Below, piece after piece: positions 17,901 to 26,124 of a stretch of 64,000 nt of DNA; within the stretch, counting starts at the first letter, position 1, and each line of letters opens with the position of its first letter. The stretch is from Streptomyces luteolus. Lineage in GTDB: Bacteria; Actinomycetota; Actinomycetes; Streptomycetales; Streptomycetaceae. The position numbers were made by a program, and so were the translations under genes. Under the pieces are notes generated by a model that saw only the letters and a program-made list of their open reading frames with translations, was not told the origin of the DNA and did no database searches. The stretch covers positions 42,416-106,415 of the forward strand of contig NZ_JASCIS010000027.1 of the NCBI RefSeq assembly GCF_029968015.1, given 5' to 3'.

Positions 17901-18575
17901 GTCGCCGCCGCCGTCCGCGACCGCCTCGGCATCCCCGACGACGCCAAGGTCGTCCTCTACGCCCCGACCTGGCGCGAGAACCAGCCCAGGACCGGCGGCC
18001 GCTACGGGCTCGACCTGCGCCTCGACCTCGCCGCCGCCGAACGCGCCCTCGGCGAGGACCACGTCCTGCTCGTGCGCCGCCACTACCTCGTCGGCGGCAC
18101 CGTCCCCGGCAGCCGCTTCGTCCGCGACGTCAGCCGCTACCCGGACGTCGCCGAACTCCTGCTGATCAGCGACGTGCTGGTGACCGACTACTCCTCGCTG
18201 ATGTTCGACTTCGCGCAGACCGGCCGCCCGATGCTCTTCCACACCCACGACCTCGACCACTACCGCGACACGCTGCGCGGCTTCTACTTCGACTTCGAGG
18301 CCAAGGCGCCCGGACCGCTCATCGCCGGGCAGGAGGAACTCCTCGACGCACTGCGCGACCCCGAGGCGGCCACCGCCGGGCACGCCGCCGCGTACGCCGC
18401 GTTCCGGGAGACGTACTGCGACCTCGACGACGGCCGCGCCGCCGCCCGCGTCGCCGACTACCTGCAGAACGGATTCGTGCAGAACGGATTCGCGCAGAAC
18501 GGATTCGTGCAGAACGGATTCGCGCAGCACGGATTCGCGCAGAACGGATTCGCGCAGAACGGAGGCAGGCCGTGA
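14988..18575 (+). CDS. Bifunctional GT2 / CDP-glycerol glycerophosphotransferase with C-terminal pentapeptide repeats
   Basis: A protein of 1195 aa from GTG 14988 with GGAAGG 5 nt upstream (ATG 14997 is a weaker alternative). The GT2 domain has RLSVVVPVHN, IDDGSTDGS and FVDSDD within the first 100 residues. A long beta-rich middle region of about 350-780 follows. The TagF-like domain has QTWHGTPLKR near 894 and VTDYSSLMFDFA near 1066. It is laid out like the 1168-aa protein at 1054-4560 and is probably its paralogue. The last 36 residues are six QNGF(V/A)-type units plus a partial unit. The stop overlaps the next start as GTGA, and three genes run as a coupled operon to 22539. Role: polyol-phosphate/sugar addition to a wall polymer. 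Confidence 0.87.
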   Translation: MHRMAPRLSVVVPVHNVEDYLGACLQSLAGQTMTDLEVVMIDDGSTDGSARIAREHAARDPRFRLVQQENAGLGAARNAGARHARGTHLAFVDSDDLVPVDAYERMLAALDESGSDFVSGNVHRLRVNGRTEQSWMFKKAMRATRSATHVSRDWSLLADRIACNKVFRRDFWDRHELAFPEGVLFEDTPVIVPAHFLAGSVDVLHDTVYLWRDRDGSITNRRTTPRAVEERTAACTKAAAFLAGRAAAAEPGSEERAKWAEGKRRYDSSVLVTDLRYFLDVLPDGDPAYHEAFLEHAGGYAAAVDRSVLTALPLHLRVKWQLVTERRTDEILALLAYEKGHPGAFRVRGLRRRRAEYPVVAGAPLPRDVTALKRSELPLVTRISQAEWRDGKLHLKGFAYRRNLPAGRLAGRVKFVWLRLGRRRLLPLKARTTYLREATYASRQGLHRYDWAGFEAVVDPGKLLTSRRSAVWQAETAVLGGGALRRGPLRMAGGATPAAVHYLDAHARVVPVLSRGRLQLKVERTLAQLTGHRQEGDEIVFEGSLLEPVTGMRLRVENWHSKEGADVRLEAEGRTFTARVPLSVFTPAEDAEPREAEPWGAYLLRADDSRVPVGARDTLPSGRYGLRPGRELYPTANASGNLELRDQTVRPIAETLTWDDNGELTIGGSFPALATGPVDLVLRHSGYGEEITLPVQQDDGRFEAALAPAAVAGLAGELPLAEGRWYLYFRAAGGLGEALPMHVAPGRHQALPLVRTLGGREFSLERRAHDRLLIASGSALPEADRGAVRQSELRAHYQDLRASPRREAVLYSSFDGRQHSDSPRAVHEELAGRDTGLEHLWVVRDQQAVVPPSARPVVLWSTEWYEALARCRAIVTNTQLPQWFERAEGQTVVQTWHGTPLKRIGRDVTGSVSADPAYIATLPGRAAQWSALVSPNRVSTPLLRSAFGYEGEVLEYGYPRSDLLHAADRAKVAAAVRDRLGIPDDAKVVLYAPTWRENQPRTGGRYGLDLRLDLAAAERALGEDHVLLVRRHYLVGGTVPGSRFVRDVSRYPDVAELLLISDVLVTDYSSLMFDFAQTGRPMLFHTHDLDHYRDTLRGFYFDFEAKAPGPLIAGQEELLDALRDPEAATAGHAAAYAAFRETYCDLDDGRAAARVADYLQNGFVQNGFAQNGFVQNGFAQHGFAQNGFAQNGGRP
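18465..18563 (+). repeat. 15-bp tandem repeat coding for QNGF(V/A)
   Basis: Six 15-bp units CAGAACGGATTCGNG plus a 9-nt partial unit. Residue five runs V,A,V,A,A,A and unit five reads QHGFA. They form the extreme C terminus of the 1195-aa transferase and end 12 nt before its stop codon. Confidence 0.95.
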
Positions 18576-21382
18576 ACACCCCGGAGTTCAGCGTCGTCGT
18601 GACCCTCGGCGACGACCCCGACGCGATGACCGCGACCGCCGAATCGGCGCTCGGCCAGAGCCTGCGCTCCGTCGAGGTCGTGCTCGTCGGAGACCGCACC
18701 GACGCGGACGTACGCCGCACCGCGACCCTCCTCACCGCCCGCCACCCCGACCGGGTCCGCGTCATCGACGCCCCGCAGGAGGTGCGCGGCGCCGCCGCCC
18801 TGCGCAACCTCGGCCTCGACGCCGCCCACGGCCGCCACGTCCTGCTCCTCGACTCCGGCGAACGGCTTCACGCGCACGCCCTGCGCAACCTCCTCCAGGC
18901 CGCCCGCCGTACCGACGCCGACCTGGTCGCGGGCCGCTGGACCCGCCTCGCCGGACCCGGCGGCAAGCAGCAGGGCCCGCCCTGGCAGGACGCGCTGCAC
19001 GCCCGCACCCGTACCGTCACCGACCTCGCCAAGGCGCCCGAACTCGTCGCCAGGGACGCCCTGGTGAGCGGCTTCTGCCTGCGTCGCGACGCCATGGACC
19101 GGCACGCCCTGCGGCACGCCGAGGACCTCGCCCGCAGCGAGGTGCACTTCGGCGTACGGGCCGCGCTCGCCGCCCGCCGCATCACCCTCGTACCGAACCT
19201 GATCGTCACCCACCGCGCCCCCGTCGACCACGGCACCGACCTGCACGCCCTGCTCGAAGCGTCCGGGCGGATCGGGCTCCAGCTGGCGCGCCGCGACCTC
19301 ACCGAGCTGCGGGACGCCCGCGAGCGGGCGTTCGTCAGCGACCAACTGCTGCCGCTCGCCCGCGGCTTCCTCCGGCTGCCCCGTGGCGAGCGCGCCGAGC
19401 TGGCCGCCCAGGCCCACGCCCGCCTCACCGCCCATATCGCCCCCGAGCGCTGGGCCGACCTGCCGCCCGCGGAGCGGATGTGCGTGACCCTGCTCGCCGC
19501 CGGGGAGCCGGACGGCGTGCAGGCCGCCGCGTACGCCCTGGCCCGGCCCGGCACCGTCGTCTCGCCGCTGGTCGAGCGGGACGGTCGGGTCGATTGGAGC
19601 GCCGCGCACCCTTCGGACGTCAGCGAACTCGGCCACCAGCACCGCCCGTTCGAGGCCTTAAGGCTCTTCAACCGGCTCACCCGCTGCACCGCCGAGGCCG
19701 GCCGCCTGGACCTGGCGGGCGAGATCGTGCTGCCGCTCGACAAGCTCCCCGCCGCCACCGACGTCACCGTCCGGCTCGAACTGCGGCTGCGCGGCGGCAA
19801 GAAGGTCTTCCGGCTGCCCGTCGACGAGGCCGTGCACCACGGCGAGCGGCTGGGCTGGCGGCTGCGGGTCGATCCGGCGCTCCTTCCCGTACGCGGCATG
19901 AGCGAGCGCATCTGGGACACCCGGATCGTGCTCACCGCGGGCGGCGAGAGCGCCCTCGCCGAGGTGTTCGCCGAACGCGAGGTCGTCGGCAAGGGCAGCC
20001 GCTTCCCCGCCAGGCCGCGCCTGTTCGGCCGGTTCTCCGCGGACACCTGGCTGCCGTACGCCACCGCGGGCCATCACCTCGCGCTCGAACTGCAGGCCTG
20101 CCGCCGCCCCGCCCGCACCATCCGCCGCCTGACGACGTACGTCACCCACTTCCGGCCCACCCGCAAGGCCCGGCAGCTCCGGGGGACCCTGCGGCAAAAG
20201 CGCGACCGGCTGCACTCCGGATCCGTCAAGGTCCGCGTCTACAACCGGCTCCTCGTGAAGCTCCCGGTCCGCCGCCGCTCCGTCGTCTTCGAGGCCCACA
20301 TGGGCAAGGCGTACGGCGACAGCCCCCGCGCGATCCACGAGGAGCTGCGCGCCCGCGGCCTCAAGGTCCGCAGCACCTGGTCCCACGCCGCCTCGCCCAC
20401 CGGCTTCCCGGACGACGCGAGGCTGGTGCGGCGCTGGTCCTGGCGGTACCTGTGGGCCCTGGCCCGAGCCGAGTTCTGGGTCGACAACCAGGGCTTCCCG
20501 CACGCGCTCGACAAGCCCGCCCACACCACGTACCTGCAGACCTGGCACGGCAGCGCGTACAAGCGGATGGGCTTCGACGAGACCCGCGTGCGGATGCAGA
20601 ACACGCCGCAGCGCGCGAAGCTGCAGCGCGCCGTCGACCGCTTCGACCACTTCCTGGTCCGCTCCGAGCACGACGTGCGGACGCTCGCGCGCGCCTACCG
20701 GCTGCCCGAGAAGAAGCTGCTCCCGCTCGGCTACCCGCGCAACGACCGGCTCGTCGCCGCCCGCGAACGCGACGAGACCGAGGGCAGATTCCCCCGCCCC
20801 GAACTCGCCGCCCGGCTCGGCATCCCCGACCACCAGAAGACCGTCCTGTACGCGCCCACCTTCCGCGGCACACCGAAGGACGGCCGGGCCCATCAACTCC
20901 GGCTCGATGTGCGGAAGTTCACCGAGCGGCTCGGCGACGGGCACGTGCTCCTCGTACGCGCCCACTACATGGAGCGGGCGGAGCTTCCGGTGTGCGCCCC
21001 CGGCACGCTGCTCGACGTGTCCGGCCACCACGACGTCAGCGAACTCCTCTGCCTGGCCGACGTGCTGGTGACGGACTACTCGTCGATCATGTTCGACTAC
21101 GCACTCCTGGACCGCCCCATCGTGCTGTTCGCGCCCGACCTGGACGCGTACGCCGCCGAGCGGGGCAGCTACTTCGACCTGCGGGAGCGGGCGCCGGGCC
21201 CCGTCGTCGAGACCGAGGACGAGCTGCTGCGTACGCTCGCCGACCTCAAGCGCGCCGACACCGGGCACGCCGAGCGACGCCGGGCGTTCGCGGCCGAGTT
21301 CGGGGCGCACGACCGCGGGGATTCCGCGCGTGCCGTCGTCGACGCCCTGTTCGCCAGGCCTGCCAGGAGGAACCGCACATGA
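18572..21382 (+). CDS. TagF-like glycerophosphotransferase with degenerate GT2 domain and a TTA codon
   Basis: A protein of 936 aa from GTG 18572 (VNTPEFSVVVTLGDD), overlapping the previous stop; the frame is open far upstream inside the previous gene. The N terminus aligns with GT2 folds, but the DDGS motif reads GDRT and the DxD-type VDSDD reads LDSGE, so catalysis there is doubtful. The C-terminal TagF-like domain is intact: LQTWHGSAYKRMGF near 656 (an HGSAYK variant of HGTPLK) and VTDYSSIMFDYA near 834. Codon 363 (19658-19660) is TTA, the rare leucine codon read by bldA tRNA, so full-length synthesis is probably tied to development. The ATG of the GT4 gene overlaps its stop. Confidence 0.85.
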   Translation: MNTPEFSVVVTLGDDPDAMTATAESALGQSLRSVEVVLVGDRTDADVRRTATLLTARHPDRVRVIDAPQEVRGAAALRNLGLDAAHGRHVLLLDSGERLHAHALRNLLQAARRTDADLVAGRWTRLAGPGGKQQGPPWQDALHARTRTVTDLAKAPELVARDALVSGFCLRRDAMDRHALRHAEDLARSEVHFGVRAALAARRITLVPNLIVTHRAPVDHGTDLHALLEASGRIGLQLARRDLTELRDARERAFVSDQLLPLARGFLRLPRGERAELAAQAHARLTAHIAPERWADLPPAERMCVTLLAAGEPDGVQAAAYALARPGTVVSPLVERDGRVDWSAAHPSDVSELGHQHRPFEALRLFNRLTRCTAEAGRLDLAGEIVLPLDKLPAATDVTVRLELRLRGGKKVFRLPVDEAVHHGERLGWRLRVDPALLPVRGMSERIWDTRIVLTAGGESALAEVFAEREVVGKGSRFPARPRLFGRFSADTWLPYATAGHHLALELQACRRPARTIRRLTTYVTHFRPTRKARQLRGTLRQKRDRLHSGSVKVRVYNRLLVKLPVRRRSVVFEAHMGKAYGDSPRAIHEELRARGLKVRSTWSHAASPTGFPDDARLVRRWSWRYLWALARAEFWVDNQGFPHALDKPAHTTYLQTWHGSAYKRMGFDETRVRMQNTPQRAKLQRAVDRFDHFLVRSEHDVRTLARAYRLPEKKLLPLGYPRNDRLVAARERDETEGRFPRPELAARLGIPDHQKTVLYAPTFRGTPKDGRAHQLRLDVRKFTERLGDGHVLLVRAHYMERAELPVCAPGTLLDVSGHHDVSELLCLADVLVTDYSSIMFDYALLDRPIVLFAPDLDAYAAERGSYFDLRERAPGPVVETEDELLRTLADLKRADTGHAERRRAFAAEFGAHDRGDSARAVVDALFARPARRNRT

Positions 21383-22539
21383 CCGTGGCGACGGATCCGA
21401 GGGAGCGGGACATCTTCCTGTTCTCCAACACCACCGACGAACTGGGCGGCGTCACCGCCTGGATGCACCAGATGGCCCGGCTCTTCCGGACCCACGGCCA
21501 CCGCGTCCACACCCTCGGCGTGCACCCCGCCGAGCTCAAGCTCACCCTCCCCGAACCGCTCGGCTACCCGATGACCGCCCTGCACCCCGCCCACCCGACG
21601 GCCCCGCGCCGCCTCACCGGACCGCGCCGCCTCCGGCCCGCCGAGCGGCGCCGGGAGGCCGCGCACGCCGCCGACAAGCAGCGGGCCGTGGACGCGCTGT
21701 CCGCCCTGTTCCGCGCGGCCCGCCCCGGCGGCGTCGTCATCGTCACGCAGGTCTGGCCGATGGAGTGGGTCCGCGCCGCCGACACCACCGGGCTCACCGT
21801 GATCGGCATGAGCCACGAGTCGTACGCGTACACCAGGGCCTGTCACCGATACCGCTGGATCAAGCAGAACTATCCGCACGTCGACCACTGGCTCACCCTC
21901 ACCCAGGAAGACGCCGACGACTGGATCGCCGACGGCATGCACAACGTCGGCTTCATGCCCAACGCCCTGGCCCACCTGCCCGAGGTGCCCTCGCCGCGCA
22001 CCGCGAAGGTGGTCGCCTCCATCGGCCGCCTGCACGACCAGAAGGGCATCGACATGCTGCTCGACGCCTGGGCCCTGGTCGCCCCCGAACGGCCCGACTG
22101 GACCCTGCGGATCTACGGTGCGGGCGTCGAGGAGGCCGACCTCAGGGCGCAGTGCACGGGGCTCGGGCTCGACGGGTCGGTGCGGTGGCTGGGGCGTACG
22201 GACGATGTGCCGGGGGCGCTCGCGGGCGCGTCGGTGTTCGTGCAGTCCTCGCGCGGGGAGGGGTTTCCGCTGGCGCTGATGGAGGCGATGGCGAGCGGGG
22301 TTCCGTGTGCGGCGTTCGACTGCGCGCCGGGCGTACGGGAGATCGTCCGGGACGGCGAGGACGGGTTGCTGGCCCCTCCGGGGGACTCCGGGGCCCTCGC
22401 CGACCGGCTGCTGCGGCTCACCGGGAATCCGCGGTTGCGGGATGCGATGGGGGTGCGGGCGCGGAAGAACGTCCAGCGGTTCTCCGAGGGGGAGATCCTG
22501 CGGGCGTGGGAGGAGCTGTTCGGGTTGCTTGAGCTTTAG
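21379..22539 (+). CDS. GT4 family glycosyltransferase
   Basis: A protein of 386 aa from ATG 21379 (AGGAGG 8 nt upstream, ATGA overlap). GT-B retaining transferase: the N-terminal domain has FLFSNTTDELGGVTAW (acceptor-side glycine loop, about 13-28). The C-terminal Rossmann domain has SIGRLHDQKGIDMLLDAW near 215-232, LRIYGAGVEE near 245, and the E-x7-E motif EGFPLALMEAMASG near 295. It would transfer a hexose from a nucleotide sugar to a polymer or lipid-linked acceptor. It is the third gene of the coupled operon with two TagF-like transferases, so it probably glycosylates the same polyol-phosphate chain. It is followed after 10 nt by palindromic element copy B. Confidence 0.88.
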   Translation: MTVATDPRERDIFLFSNTTDELGGVTAWMHQMARLFRTHGHRVHTLGVHPAELKLTLPEPLGYPMTALHPAHPTAPRRLTGPRRLRPAERRREAAHAADKQRAVDALSALFRAARPGGVVIVTQVWPMEWVRAADTTGLTVIGMSHESYAYTRACHRYRWIKQNYPHVDHWLTLTQEDADDWIADGMHNVGFMPNALAHLPEVPSPRTAKVVASIGRLHDQKGIDMLLDAWALVAPERPDWTLRIYGAGVEEADLRAQCTGLGLDGSVRWLGRTDDVPGALAGASVFVQSSRGEGFPLALMEAMASGVPCAAFDCAPGVREIVRDGEDGLLAPPGDSGALADRLLRLTGNPRLRDAMGVRARKNVQRFSEGEILRAWEELFGLLEL

Positions 22540-22549
22540 ATCCTCCCCT

Positions 22550-22702
22550 CCCCTCCCCGCCCCTTCCCGAAAGTCCTGCCGGACGGGCCTCCTCAAACGC
22601 CGGAGGGGCTGAAAAATCAGCCCCTCCGGCGTTTGAGGAGCGGGGGTCCGGGGGCGGAGCCCCCGTGCCGACGGCAGTCTTTCGGGAAGGGGCGGGGCGG
22701 GG
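22550..22702 (+). repeat. Long palindromic intergenic element, copy B
   Basis: Fills the gap between the convergent GT4 (+) and methyltransferase (-) genes, ending 10 nt from each stop. Compared with copy A the inner stem reads CAAACGCC/GGCGTTTG instead of CAATCGCC/GGCGATTG, a paired substitution. The right half holds the extra hairpin GGGGGCGGAGCCCCC. Suited to be a bidirectional terminator. Confidence 0.85.
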
Positions 22703-22712
22703 AGAGAGAAGG

Positions 22713-23558
22713 TCAGCCGCGGCCCCGGAGCGTGCGGGTCAGGCGGGCGAAGCCCGAGCGGGTCGGCTCGGCCGGGGTCGAGGGCGACTCGCCCTCGTAG
22801 CGGGACCGCGGCTGCGTCGGTGCCTTCGCCTTCTTGCCGTCGATCCGGATCAGCGGATACCCGGCCACCTCCTCCACCCCGTGCCACAGATCGTCGCGGC
22901 CGCGGAGCATCTCCCGCAGCTCACCGTGCACCTCCTCGTACGCCCCCCACGTCCCGTAGAACTTCGTGGCCGTGATGCACAGCGGCTTCAGGCCCGTCGT
23001 GGCGACCGCGCCCCAGGTGGCCGCGGCGACCCCCGGGCAGTGCTCGGCGCGGAAGTCGTCCAGGACCACGATGCCGTCGGGGCCGAGGAGTTCGCGGGCG
23101 GCGAGGATGTCGCCGTGCACGTGCTCGTACAGGTGCGAGGCGTCGATGTGCGCGAAGCGGCAGCTGTCCGGGGCCACCTCGTCGGCGACGACCGAGGACG
23201 GGGCCTGGAGGATCGTCGGCAGCTCGTCGTGGAAGGAGCGGTAGTTGGCCTCGAAGGCGCGGCGGGTCAGAGTCGAGTAGGAGCGGTTCATCTCCTTGGA
23301 GTTGGGGTCGTCGGGCGCGGGGGAGTCGAAGAGGTCGCAGACCGTGAAGGTCTCGCCGCCTTGCAGGTAGGAGCCCATGAAGATGGCGCTCTTGCCGAGG
23401 TACGCGCCGAGTTCGAGGAGGTCGCCGCGCTGGTCGCGGCCGCGCTGCCGGTCGAGGAACCAGTCGAAGAGCAACTGGTCGGCGGGGAAGAACCAGCCCT
23501 TCACATCGGAGAGCCGCGTGGGGCGGGGCAGTGCCTCGGTGGCGGACGTGGTGCTCAT
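22713..23558 (-). CDS. Class I SAM-dependent methyltransferase (Methyltransf_24-like)
   Basis: A protein of 281 aa from ATG 23558, with AGGAGC about 4 nt upstream. Motif I is DLLELGAYLGKSAIFMG (about 48-64), followed by FTVCDLFDS (acidic residue) and, later, FAHIDASHLYEHVHGDI and GIVVLDDFRAEHCPG, the pattern of sugar or small-molecule methyltransferases in polysaccharide loci. The last 40 residues are a Pro/Ser/Arg-rich tail (RSRYEGESPSTPAEPTRSG). It lies 71 nt downstream of the TagF-like gene 25921-23630 on the same strand, so probably in one operon. Substrate unknown. Confidence 0.75.
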   Translation of the reverse strand: MSTTSATEALPRPTRLSDVKGWFFPADQLLFDWFLDRQRGRDQRGDLLELGAYLGKSAIFMGSYLQGGETFTVCDLFDSPAPDDPNSKEMNRSYSTLTRRAFEANYRSFHDELPTILQAPSSVVADEVAPDSCRFAHIDASHLYEHVHGDILAARELLGPDGIVVLDDFRAEHCPGVAAATWGAVATTGLKPLCITATKFYGTWGAYEEVHGELREMLRGRDDLWHGVEEVAGYPLIRIDGKKAKAPTQPRSRYEGESPSTPAEPTRSGFARLTRTLRGRG

Positions 23559-23629
23559 GGATGCTCCTGTTGTCAGGTGCGTGCGATGGGCATCGTGGTG
23601 CGCGTGGGGGGTGGCGGTGCGCTGCTTCT

Positions 23630-25921
23630 TCAGTTGTCGTTGGTGGGCAGCAGGGCGTCGGGTACCGGCCCCTGGGACTGCTCGGGCAGCTGCTCGCCCG
23701 CCGGTGGGACAGGTGCCGGGCGGCGGTCGGCGAGCGGCAGCACCGGCGGCAGACCGGCGCCCTGGCCGAGGAACACATGGCGGACCACGCGCTCCGCGGC
23801 CCGCCCGTCGTCCAGGGCGCAGAACCGCTCCCGGAACGCGGTCCGCAACTGCGCCGAGCGCGAGCCGCGCCAGTGGCCGGTGGCGAAGATGTCGATCAGT
23901 TCGTCCTCGTCCTGCGCCAGCGGCCCCGGCGGGCAGGACCGCAGGTCGAAGTAGGTGCCGCGGGTCGCCTCGTACACCTCGCGGTCGTCGGTGAACAGGA
24001 CGATCGGGCGGTCCAGATTGGCGTAGTCGAACATCAGCGAGGAGTAGTCCGTGATCAGCGCGTCGCTCGCCAGGCACAGCGACTCGACGCTCGGGTGGTC
24101 CGAGACGTCGACGATCCGCGCGTGCTCCCCGTCGCTGAGGGGTTCGCCGTACGCGGGGTGGGCGCGGGTCAGGACGGTGCAGCGGGGGCCGAGTGCGCGC
24201 AGCACCCGGTCGAGGTCGAGGGGCCGGTGCTGGCTGCGCCGGTGGTCCCGGACGGTCGGGGCGTACAGGATCGCGAGGGTGCCCTGCGGGATGCCGAGGC
24301 TGTCCCGGAGGTGGGCGACGTCCTGCGAACCGGCGTGCAGGAGGCGGTCGTTGCGCGGCCCGCCGTACTCCAGGGTGGTGTACGAGCCGGGCAGGACGCG
24401 CTCCCAGACGAGGGTGGAGTGGCGGTTGGCGGACAGGACGTAGTCCCAGGTGTCGGCGTCGTCGAGGAGCGCCGCGAAGTCCGTGGAGCGGGCGGCGGCC
24501 GGGCGGTCGAGGAGATCGAGGCCCATCCGCTTGAGCGGGGTGCCGTGCCTGCTCTGGACGCGGACCTGGGCCCGGCGTTTGACGAGCCGGTGGCCGAGGT
24601 CGGTGCCGAGGACCAGGTACTTGGAGCGGGCCAGGGCCGTCCAGTACGCGGCGGTGCCGGGGGTGATCCTCCTCGTGGCCGTGGGGACGGTGTGGTGGTG
24701 GGCGGGGCCGGTGATCCACGCGGTGCGGATGTGCGGCGCGAGTTCGCGGACCTTCTCCTCGACGGCCCCCGGATCTCCGCCGTGCCCACGGGCCCGGTAC
24801 GCGGCGAACACCGCGCGGTCGTCCCGTACCGGAAGGCACAGCTGGACCCGGTAGTGCAGCCCGAGGAGTGCCGCGCGCGTGCCCCGGCCGGCGGCCGCGG
24901 TGGCGGCGCCGAGCCGGAGCCTCGCGGCCTTGGCGAGGCGCAGTGCGCGGTACGTGCGGTGGGCGGCGAAGCGGATGAGGCCGTGCCGCACCCGGGCGCG
25001 CGGGTCGAGCCGGAGCCCGGGGACGTGGTGGCGGCGGTAGTGCTCGCGGGCCCTGCGCAGGAACTCGGTCCGGCTGCGGCGGGGCAGCCGCTCCGGCCTG
25101 GCGAAGACGGTCGCGTAGTGGTCGACCATGCGGCGGAACACGACGGGCCGCCACGCGGCGAACTCCGGCCGGGCGTCGAAGTACGCGAAGACCCGGTCGT
25201 ACTGGTCGAAGATGTCGAAGTGCTTCCGGCTGGTCGTGCCGAGGATGTTGCCCTGGCGGCGCTGCCGGTAGTGCACGCACACCCGGTCCAGGGTGGCGAT
25301 CGTTTCCGCTGCCATCAGGACTGGATAGGTGAACGGGGTGTCCTCGTAGTAACCGGGAGGGAACCGGAGGCCCTCCCGCTCGATGAACTCCCGGCTGTAG
25401 GCCTTGTTCCACACCACCATGAGCAGCTTCATCAGGCCCGGCCGGTCGGTGAGCCGGAAGGGGGCCGGGCCGTCCTGGGTGAGCTGCGCGGCCTGCATGT
25501 TCCGTACTTCGCGGCCGGTCCAGTAGGTGCGGGCGTAGTCGTAGATCAGGACGTCGGGGGAGCCGGTCTCCTTGAGGCGGTCGGCGGTGGCGGCGAGGGA
25601 GCCGGGGGTGAGGATGTCGTCGCCGTCCAGGAAGACCAGGTAGTCGCCGGTGGCGTGCTCCATGCCGGCGTTGCGGGCCCGCCCGAGGCCCACGTTCTCC
25701 GTCAGGTGCACGGGCCTGACGCGCGGGTCGGCCGCCGCGAGCTCGTCGATGATCTCGCCCGAGCCGTCCGGTGAGCAGTCGTCGACCGCGATCAGCTCCA
25801 GGTCCGTGAAGGACTGTCTCAGGACGGAGTGGAGCGATTCGTACAGGTATGCCTGCACCTTGTATGCGGGGACGATGACACTGAACCGGGGCAAGGCACA
25901 TCCATGGGTGGGCGCGGGCAT
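23630..25921 (-). CDS. GT2 glycosyltransferase / CDP-glycerol glycerophosphotransferase (TagF-like, short form)
   Basis: A protein of 763 aa if started at ATG 25921; TTG 25933 is in frame but has no usable Shine-Dalgarno sequence, while AGGGG lies 12 nt before the ATG. GT2 motifs: RFSVIVPAYKV near 11-21, AVDDCSPDGS near 48 and FLDGDD near 95. TagF-like motifs: QSRHGTPLKRMG near 459 and ITDYSSLMFDYA near 625. The layout matches the 706-aa short-form protein at 4722 (basic linker, no large beta-rich middle). The Pro-rich C-terminal tail (LPPVLPLADRRPAPVPPAGE) is unusual. Likely a membrane-associated polymerase or primase of a polyol-phosphate chain, co-transcribed with the methyltransferase downstream. 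Confidence 0.84.
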   Translation of the reverse strand: MPAPTHGCALPRFSVIVPAYKVQAYLYESLHSVLRQSFTDLELIAVDDCSPDGSGEIIDELAAADPRVRPVHLTENVGLGRARNAGMEHATGDYLVFLDGDDILTPGSLAATADRLKETGSPDVLIYDYARTYWTGREVRNMQAAQLTQDGPAPFRLTDRPGLMKLLMVVWNKAYSREFIEREGLRFPPGYYEDTPFTYPVLMAAETIATLDRVCVHYRQRRQGNILGTTSRKHFDIFDQYDRVFAYFDARPEFAAWRPVVFRRMVDHYATVFARPERLPRRSRTEFLRRAREHYRRHHVPGLRLDPRARVRHGLIRFAAHRTYRALRLAKAARLRLGAATAAAGRGTRAALLGLHYRVQLCLPVRDDRAVFAAYRARGHGGDPGAVEEKVRELAPHIRTAWITGPAHHHTVPTATRRITPGTAAYWTALARSKYLVLGTDLGHRLVKRRAQVRVQSRHGTPLKRMGLDLLDRPAAARSTDFAALLDDADTWDYVLSANRHSTLVWERVLPGSYTTLEYGGPRNDRLLHAGSQDVAHLRDSLGIPQGTLAILYAPTVRDHRRSQHRPLDLDRVLRALGPRCTVLTRAHPAYGEPLSDGEHARIVDVSDHPSVESLCLASDALITDYSSLMFDYANLDRPIVLFTDDREVYEATRGTYFDLRSCPPGPLAQDEDELIDIFATGHWRGSRSAQLRTAFRERFCALDDGRAAERVVRHVFLGQGAGLPPVLPLADRRPAPVPPAGEQLPEQSQGPVPDALLPTNDN

Positions 25922-26025
25922 ACTGCCCGACAACCCCTAAATGGAGGGTCCGGTTACGCCGAATGTGGCAAAGGGGTGAGGGCGGCCCGCGGAAACCCCG
26001 CCGAGACCGTCCTCGTGGGGTACGC

Positions 26026-26058
26026 GCTCAACTCACGTACGAATCCGGTGAGTTGAGC
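26026..26058. terminator. Perfect 11-bp inverted repeat after the sugar ABC operon
   Basis: Arms 26026-26036 (GCTCAACTCAC) and 26048-26058 with an 11-nt loop and no U tract on either side. It lies between the permease stop (26108) and the TagF-like start (25921), so it is probably a U-less terminator; an operator for the downstream gene is the alternative. Confidence 0.45.
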
Positions 26059-26090
26059 CGAACGGTGTACGGATGCGCGATCCGCGGCCG

Positions 26091-26124
26091 CTACTTGACG
26101 GCGCCCGCTACTTGACGGCGCCCG
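26091..26124. repeat. 17-bp perfect tandem duplication across a stop codon
   Basis: CTACTTGACGGCGCCCG occurs twice in a row (26091-26107 and 26108-26124). The second copy carries the TAG stop and last codons of the permease; the first is its out-of-frame 3' copy. A replication-slippage scar with no effect on the protein. Confidence 0.9.

Noticed and set aside
14895..18530. 1211-codon minus-strand frame opposite the 1195-aa transferase
   Set aside because: Shadow frame whose N terminus is only the reverse reading of the QNGF repeats.
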